NCBI RefSeq assembly: GCF_003386235.1
Contig: NZ_QRDZ01000018.1
Span: 62,001-126,000 of the forward strand
Source: Cohnella phaseoli
GTDB taxonomy: Bacteria > Bacillota > Bacilli > Paenibacillales > Paenibacillaceae
Direction: 5' to 3'
DNA: 64,000 nucleotides
The notes below the pieces were generated by a model, which saw only the letters and a list, made by a program, of their open reading frames with translations, ran no database searches and was not told where the DNA came from. Positions 59,144-64,000 of this stretch are shown here, piece after piece (position 1 is the first letter of the stretch; every line of letters starts with the position of its first letter). The translations under genes were made by a program, and so were the position numbers.

Positions 59144-60301
59144 ATGAAAATTGAAAGTCGCTTGGCCCAAATCGGGTCGCAGAACGATCCGCAGACGGGA
59201 GCGGTAAGCTTCCCGATCTATCCTTCCACCGCCTTCCGGCATCCTCGCCTCGGGCAAAGCACGGGTTTTGACTATTCCCGTTCGAAGAGCCCGACGCGCG
59301 CTGTGCTGGAAGCGGCGGCGGCCGACCTGGAAGGAGGGGACGCAGGCTTCGCGACTAGTTCGGGCATGGCCGCGCTGCAGATCGTTTTCTCTTTGTTCAG
59401 CAGTGGAGACCATTTGCTCGTATCGCTGGATCTATACGGCGGAACCTACCGTCTGCTGGAGCAGGTGATGTCCAGGTTCGGCGTGACGGCGACTTATATC
59501 GATACGAATGATCTGGATGCCCTGGAATCGCATCGCAAGCCGAATACGAAGGCGGTGCTCATCGAGACGCCGACGAACCCTCTGATGATGATTACGGATA
59601 TTGCCAAGGTGGCGGCTTGGGCGAAGCGCAGCGGCCTGCTCACGATTGTGGACAATACGCTTCTGACGCCGTTCTTCCAACGGCCGATCGAGCTTGGCGC
59701 AGATATCGTCGTCCACAGCGCAACCAAGTACCTGGGCGGCCATAACGACGTGCTTGCGGGTCTCATCGTAACTAAGGGCGAGAAATTGTCCGCGGACGTG
59801 GCGTTCCTGCACAACTCGATTGGCGCAGTGCTCGCTCCCCAGGACTCCTGGTTGCTGATGCGCGGCATGAAGACGCTGGCGCTGCGGATGGAGCGGCACC
59901 AGGCAAACGCGACGAAGATTGCTGAGTGGCTTAAGGATCACCCTTCCGTGGAAGAGGTATACTACCCGGCGCTGCCGGATCACCCCGGACATGAGATTCA
60001 GAACGCCCAGTCTTCCGGCAATACAGGCATCTTCTCCTTCCGAATGAAGGATGCCCGCACGATTGAACCGATCCTGCGCCACATTAAGCTGATCGCATTT
60101 GCGGAAAGCCTGGGAGGCGCGGAGTCTCTGATGACTTACCCGGCGGTACAGACGCATGCGGACATCCCGGAAGAAATCCGTCGCGCGGTCGGCGTGGACG
60201 ACCGGTTGCTGCGGTTTTCCGTCGGACTTGAGCATGGGGACGATATTTTGGAGGATCTGCGGCAGGCAATCGAGGCTGCGGAGCGGGAAATCAACGGGTA
60301 A
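59144..60301 (+). CDS. metI: Cystathionine gamma-synthase / O-acetylhomoserine thiolyase (MetI type)
   Basis: PLP trans-sulfuration enzyme of 385 residues. The PLP lysine is Lys195 in HSATKYLGGHND, and YSRSKSPTRAVLE, LYGGTYRLLEQ and AESLGGAESLMTYPAVQTHADIP are family landmarks. With acetylated homoserine from MetA it makes cystathionine from cysteine or homocysteine from sulfide. It starts seven bases after metA in the same SAM-controlled unit. Confidence 0.9.
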   Translation: MKIESRLAQIGSQNDPQTGAVSFPIYPSTAFRHPRLGQSTGFDYSRSKSPTRAVLEAAAADLEGGDAGFATSSGMAALQIVFSLFSSGDHLLVSLDLYGGTYRLLEQVMSRFGVTATYIDTNDLDALESHRKPNTKAVLIETPTNPLMMITDIAKVAAWAKRSGLLTIVDNTLLTPFFQRPIELGADIVVHSATKYLGGHNDVLAGLIVTKGEKLSADVAFLHNSIGAVLAPQDSWLLMRGMKTLALRMERHQANATKIAEWLKDHPSVEEVYYPALPDHPGHEIQNAQSSGNTGIFSFRMKDARTIEPILRHIKLIAFAESLGGAESLMTYPAVQTHADIPEEIRRAVGVDDRLLRFSVGLEHGDDILEDLRQAIEAAEREING

Positions 60302-60321
60302 AACGAATCGGAGGAAAACGC

Positions 60322-61509
60322 ATGAAATACGATTTCGACAGACGCATCGACCGGACGGGAACGGCCTCCTACAAGTGGGATCAATCGGAGAAGCTGTTCG
60401 GTCGTCCCGATATTCTGCCTTTATGGGTAGCGGATATGGATTTCCAACCCCCGAAGGAAGTCGTGGACGCGATCAAACAACGAGCGGAGCATGGCATTTA
60501 CGGCTATACGATGCGGCCTCAAAGCTATTACGACGCCATTGTCGGATGGCTGTCGCGACGCCATGGATGGCGGATCGAGCAGGATTGGCTCTCTTCCAGC
60601 CCGGGAGTGGTGCCGGCGCTGAGCGTGGCGGTGCAGACATTTACGCAGCCGGGGGACGGAATCATTTTACAATCGCCGGTCTATTATCCGTTCTACGACG
60701 TCATTCGCATGAACGGGCGGGAGGTCGTGAACAATCCGCTAGTCCTTCGCAATGACCGCTATGAGATGGATTTCGAGCTGCTGGAGAAGCAGGCGGCGGC
60801 CGGGGCAAAAATGCTGTTGCTGTGCACGCCGCACAATCCCGGCGGACGAGTATGGACGCGCGAGGAACTGGAGCGGGTCGCAGAAATTTGCGCGAAGCAC
60901 GGACTGCTTGTCGTCGCGGACGAAATTCACCACGATCTCGTCTTCTCCGGGCATAAGCATGTGCCGTACGCTTCCTTGTCGGAGGCGAGCGCGCAGCATT
61001 CCATTACCTGCATCGCGCCAAGCAAAACGTTTAATCTCGCCGGGTTGCAGGCGGCGGCCGTCGTCATCCCGAATGCGGACGTTCGCCGTCAGTACAATGC
61101 GGCGCTCAAAACGCTGTCCATCCACATGGAGTCGTACTTCGGACTGACCGCGACCGAGACGAGCTATGCGCACGGCGACGAATGGCTGGATCAATTGCTC
61201 GTCTATTTGGAGGGCAATCGGGACGCGCTGCTCGCTTACGTGAAGGAGCATTTGCCGCAGGTGAAGGCGATGTCGCCGGAAGGTACGTACATGGTATGGA
61301 TGGACTGCACGGCGATCTCGAACAAGCCTGCGGAGCTGAAGCAGCTCATGTTCGACAAAGCGGGCGTCGCCTTCACCGAAGGCTCCGTGTTTGGCGAACA
61401 AGGAGCCGGCTACTTGCGGGTGAATCTGGCCTGTCCGCGCTCTTTGCTGCTCGAGGCGCTCGATAAGTTTGTCGAAGCGATTCGAGAAGAAAGCGCAACC
61501 CGTTCCTAA
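60322..61509 (+). CDS. patB: MalY/PatB-type cystathionine beta-lyase/aminotransferase
   Basis: 395-residue PLP enzyme of the MalY/PatB branch, which cleaves cystathionine to homocysteine. DILPLWVADMDFQPPKEV, YGYTMRPQSYY, SPGVVPALSVAVQTFT, CTPHNPGGRVW, VADEIHHDLVF and the PLP lysine Lys235 in APSKTFNLAGLQ are present. Twenty bases after metI, it completes the metA-metI-patB path to homocysteine. Followed by a terminator. Confidence 0.9.
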   Translation: MKYDFDRRIDRTGTASYKWDQSEKLFGRPDILPLWVADMDFQPPKEVVDAIKQRAEHGIYGYTMRPQSYYDAIVGWLSRRHGWRIEQDWLSSSPGVVPALSVAVQTFTQPGDGIILQSPVYYPFYDVIRMNGREVVNNPLVLRNDRYEMDFELLEKQAAAGAKMLLLCTPHNPGGRVWTREELERVAEICAKHGLLVVADEIHHDLVFSGHKHVPYASLSEASAQHSITCIAPSKTFNLAGLQAAAVVIPNADVRRQYNAALKTLSIHMESYFGLTATETSYAHGDEWLDQLLVYLEGNRDALLAYVKEHLPQVKAMSPEGTYMVWMDCTAISNKPAELKQLMFDKAGVAFTEGSVFGEQGAGYLRVNLACPRSLLLEALDKFVEAIREESATRS

Positions 61510-61517
61510 CAAAGTAG

Positions 61518-61554
61518 AAGCCGCAGGAATTGTGTCGATTCTTGCGGTTTTTTG
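61518..61554 (+). terminator. Terminator of the metA-metI-patB operon
   Basis: GCCGCAGGAAT pairs with ATTCTTGCGGT (one mismatch) around TGTGTCG, followed by TTTTTTGCTTTG. Confidence 0.85.
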
Positions 61555-61587
61555 CTTTGTTTTCTCTAACCGTCTTCGCTCCTTTTG

Positions 61588-61596
61588 TGTTATAAT
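61588..61596 (+). promoter_or_regulatory. Extended -10 promoter of the EAL gene
   Basis: TGTTATAAT forms an extended -10 (TGnTATAAT) about 40 bases before the gene. No -35 is evident. Confidence 0.5.
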
Positions 61597-61636
61597 ATTC
61601 CAATCTATTTCAAGACAGGGATGATGGAACTTGAGA

Positions 61637-63007
61637 ATGCAGAAGATGATCGACCGGTTTTCATGGGCATGCCGCATGCTGCTGCCTGACCGGCTGCTTA
61701 GGTTCTATCCGCCGGACTTCACCTTGCGCCGCCCAACCGTTTCCTTGTTGAACAAGAGAATCAGACGAGGCAAGGACTGCTATCTGACGTTGTTCAAGCT
61801 GGATTGCTATCCGGTTAAGCAGGAGATTTCCCGCGGCGAATGGTCCGACTTTCTGGAAGCCGCCCGTCGTCATCTTCGCATCTCCGCAATGAACCGTTTC
61901 GAGGAGCAAGAGGTAATCGCGCTAGTTCAGTATTCCGACACCGAGCTTATTATGCTGACCGAGAGCCGATACTTCAAAGAGAAAAGCAGCTTTGTGCCGG
62001 AGAAATTACGGCTGTTGCTCGACGGAGTGCGTACCGACTTGGAGGTCGGTCTGGCGGGGCATCGCCCCGAATGGAGAAATACGCTGACCGTCGTTTCTGC
62101 TTCAGTGCCGTTTTCCGCCGCCCCCGCGTCCGATGCGCCAACCGAAATTTTGCTGCTGGAAAGCTATCAATCCGCGTTGGCGTTGGCAACGGGGACAATC
62201 ACGCCTCAGATGCAGAGTCTTCGGAGCGAGCTGGAGCATGTCCTGGACAACGGGACGATTACCGTATTAGCGCAGCCAATTATGAATTTGACGACGGGAG
62301 ACGTGTTCGGATGGGAGATGCTGACGCGGGGGCCGGAAGGATCTCTGCTGCATTTTCCGGACGAGCTGTTCAATTTCGCCACACAGAGCCGACTTCTCAG
62401 CCGTTTGGAATTTCTCGTCGTTAAGCGCGCGCTGGACGAGATCGCTTCTCGCAGCATTAAGGAACCGGTGTTTCTGAACATAACCGCAGTGACGCTGTCG
62501 CATCCTCTTTTTCTCTCCCATGTGCTTGAATGCTTGGAACGGAGTCCGTCGCTCAGCGCTCGGCAGGTGATTTTTGAAATTACGGAGCGCCACCAGATTA
62601 CAAATTTTACAGCAATGAATGCCATTTTGGGATCGTTCCGCCAGCACGGCTTCCGCTTTGCGGTGGACGATGCCGGTTCGGGCTATTCCAGTCTGCAATG
62701 GATCGGAGAACTCGTTCCTGAGCTGATCAAGATCGATCGTTCGGTCATTAAGCATGTCGACCAGATCGCCATCAAGGAATCGCTGCTGCGAGCCATCGTC
62801 ATGGCCGCTAGAGAGATGAATTGCGAGATTGTGGCGGAGGGAGTCGAGCGCGAGGAGGAAGCCGACATCCTGTTCAAGCTCGAAGTCGATATGGGGCAGG
62901 GCTATTACTTCGCGCGACCAAACGTACTGTTGCATGAGCACGAACGGCAGATGTTTCAGGAAACGAAGGATCGGATTCAACATCGCCGCGGACTTGTCGC
63001 CTCTTAG
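61637..63007 (+). CDS. EAL-domain c-di-GMP phosphodiesterase-like protein
   Basis: 456 residues. The N-terminal half (about 1-200) has no recognised domain and may be a degenerate GGDEF or sensor. The EAL domain (about 205-445) has the signature as EML in GWEMLTRGP, the asparagine in FLNIT, EITERH, VDDAGSGYSSLQW, ELIKIDRSVIK, IVAEGVER and GQGYYFARP. Apart from the Glu-Met-Leu variant, the metal and catalytic residues appear intact, so phosphodiesterase activity is plausible. ACAGGG lies before the start region; the ATG at 61637 is used, though TTG at 61631 is possible. Confidence 0.83.
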   Translation: MQKMIDRFSWACRMLLPDRLLRFYPPDFTLRRPTVSLLNKRIRRGKDCYLTLFKLDCYPVKQEISRGEWSDFLEAARRHLRISAMNRFEEQEVIALVQYSDTELIMLTESRYFKEKSSFVPEKLRLLLDGVRTDLEVGLAGHRPEWRNTLTVVSASVPFSAAPASDAPTEILLLESYQSALALATGTITPQMQSLRSELEHVLDNGTITVLAQPIMNLTTGDVFGWEMLTRGPEGSLLHFPDELFNFATQSRLLSRLEFLVVKRALDEIASRSIKEPVFLNITAVTLSHPLFLSHVLECLERSPSLSARQVIFEITERHQITNFTAMNAILGSFRQHGFRFAVDDAGSGYSSLQWIGELVPELIKIDRSVIKHVDQIAIKESLLRAIVMAAREMNCEIVAEGVEREEEADILFKLEVDMGQGYYFARPNVLLHEHERQMFQETKDRIQHRRGLVAS

Positions 63008-63087
63008 GTGACTCCCGCGGTGTTTTTATGTTACGATGGGATAAGGTTTGAAGAGGACAGCAGTCCACCGAGGAGGAGGGTCCGAAC

Positions 63088-64000
63088 ATGAGTCAAGTGG
63101 ATCGGATATTGGAAGGCGCTCTGCAGGGCAAACGTCTTCAACAGGAAGATATTGTTGCTTTGTTCGAGAGCGATGAAATAGAAAAGATGGGGCATACGGC
63201 TAACCGGATTATGCTGGCCAAGCATCCGGAGCCGATCACGACGTTTGTCGTGGGGCGTAACGTCAACTACACGAACGTGTGTGACGTTTATTGCCGTTTT
63301 TGCGCGTTCTACAGGGCGCCGGGCTCCAAGGAAGGCTATGTGCTGCCAGACGAAGCGATCTTCCAGAAAATTCAGGAGACGATCGACGTGGGCGGCACCG
63401 AAATATTGATGCAGGGCGGGACGAATCCCGACTTGCCGTTCAGCTATTATCTGGACTTGCTGCGCGGCATCAAGCAGCGCTTCCCGAGCATCACCATGCA
63501 CTCGTTCTCCCCTGCGGAAATCCGCAAGATGCAAGTCGTGGCCGGCAACATCCCGATCGAGGATGTCGTCAGACAGCTTCACGAGGCGGGCCTGGACTCG
63601 CTGCCGGGCGGCGGCGCGGAAATTCTCGACGATAGGACGAGGAAGAAAATCAGCCGTCTGAAGGGCTCTTGGAAAGACTGGATGGAAGTGATGACGACCG
63701 CGCACAAAATCGGCATGAACACGACGGCGACGATGGTCATCGGGTTTGGCGAATCGATGGAGGAGCGGGCGCTGCATCTGCTGCGCGTACGCGACGCGCA
63801 GGACGAATGCTTGAACAACGGCTATCCGTCCCCGGGCTTCCTGGCATTCATCCCGTGGACTTTCCAGCCGGACAACACGAACATGAAGCGCGAGAAGGCG
63901 ACGCCGGAGGAGTATCTGAAGACGCTGGCCATTAGCCGAATCGCTCTCGACAATATCCAGAACTTCCAGTCGTCTTGGGTAACGATGGGACCGGAGATCG
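63088..64000 (+). CDS. mqnC: Cyclic dehypoxanthinyl futalosine synthase MqnC (partial, cut by window end)
   Basis: Radical SAM enzyme of the futalosine route to menaquinone. The 304 residues present begin after AGGAGGAGGG and include the radical SAM cluster motif CDVYCRFC with Cys65, Cys69 and Cys72, preceded by GRNVNYTNVC. EILMQGGTNPDLPFSYY, MHSFSPAEI, AGLDSLPGGGAEIL, MNTTATMVIGFGE and AFIPWTFQP distinguish MqnC from MqnE. Full-length MqnC is about 370 residues, so roughly 65 are missing at the right edge. The neighbouring mqn genes are not in view. Confidence 0.93.
   Translation, partial: MSQVDRILEGALQGKRLQQEDIVALFESDEIEKMGHTANRIMLAKHPEPITTFVVGRNVNYTNVCDVYCRFCAFYRAPGSKEGYVLPDEAIFQKIQETIDVGGTEILMQGGTNPDLPFSYYLDLLRGIKQRFPSITMHSFSPAEIRKMQVVAGNIPIEDVVRQLHEAGLDSLPGGGAEILDDRTRKKISRLKGSWKDWMEVMTTAHKIGMNTTATMVIGFGESMEERALHLLRVRDAQDECLNNGYPSPGFLAFIPWTFQPDNTNMKREKATPEEYLKTLAISRIALDNIQNFQSSWVTMGPEI

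Overview
The window looks like chromosome from a spore-forming, Gram-positive member of the Paenibacillaceae, probably Cohnella or Paenibacillus. This is inferred from several things: high GC with many GTG/TTG starts and strong AGGAGG-type ribosome binding sites; CotF-like spore coat and Spo0E-like genes; a T-box, an S-box and a TPP riboswitch; MutS2, YvlD-like and DUF3055-type proteins; and futalosine-pathway menaquinone synthesis (MqnC). No tRNA, rRNA, CRISPR array or prophage was seen.

Layout. 1-2.3 kb: a NarL-type two-component pair and a YcnI-like copper-associated surface protein. 2.3-5.0 kb: three tandem-repeat tracts around a GntR/LacI hybrid regulator. 5.06-10.0 kb: a five-gene rare-sugar cluster (TIM-barrel isomerase, two zinc dehydrogenases, an Rpe/AlsE-type epimerase, a RhaI-type isomerase). 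10.0-17.3 kb: a TPP-riboswitch thiamine operon, thiC-thiF-thiE/S-thiG-thiO-thiD, with a ThiE-ThiS fusion. 17.3-21.2 kb: T-box-controlled pheS-pheT. 21.3-24.9 kb: a giant ZapA-coiled-coil fusion of about 1,196 residues. 24.9-28.9 kb: a CuA-type lipoprotein, a YvlD-like membrane protein, mutS2, a DUF350 protein and a 27-residue membrane peptide. 28.9-33.3 kb: a zinc-ribbon protein, cysK, two CotF-like coat proteins, an Lrp regulator with its aminotransferase, and a Spo0E-like protein. 33.4-38.0 kb: CobU-like and PduO-type corrinoid genes, an RluA-type pseudouridine synthase, an ArsC/Spx-like protein, an aminotransferase and a 5'-3' exonuclease.

38.1-38.8 kb is a deleted IS3-type element. 39.0-48.2 kb is an organosulfur operon: an SsuABC-like transporter, a DszC/SfnB-like flavoprotein, two tandem NtaA/DszA-like monooxygenases, an HpaB-family monooxygenase and SsuD. 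48.4-52.1 kb is an AraC regulator divergent from a Gfo/Idh/MocA dehydrogenase and uxaC. 52.2-57.8 kb holds a NAGPA-domain secreted protein, an Rpn-like nuclease, small conserved proteins, an HRDC-domain protein and CorA. 58.0-61.5 kb is the SAM-riboswitch operon metA-metI-patB. 61.6-64 kb holds an EAL-domain protein and the start of mqnC, cut by the window edge.

Several parts concern sulfur and cofactors: organosulfur scavenging, cysK, S-box methionine synthesis, thiamine synthesis (which needs sulfur carried on ThiS) and corrinoid adenosylation. The strongest candidate for something undescribed is the ZapA fusion, where a short FtsZ-ring protein is joined to roughly a thousand residues of tandemly expanded coiled coil. 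Next are the organosulfur cluster, with its unusual mix of flavin monooxygenases and no local flavin reductase, and the two intergenic arrays of eight units each, with exact 42-bp and 51-bp periods.
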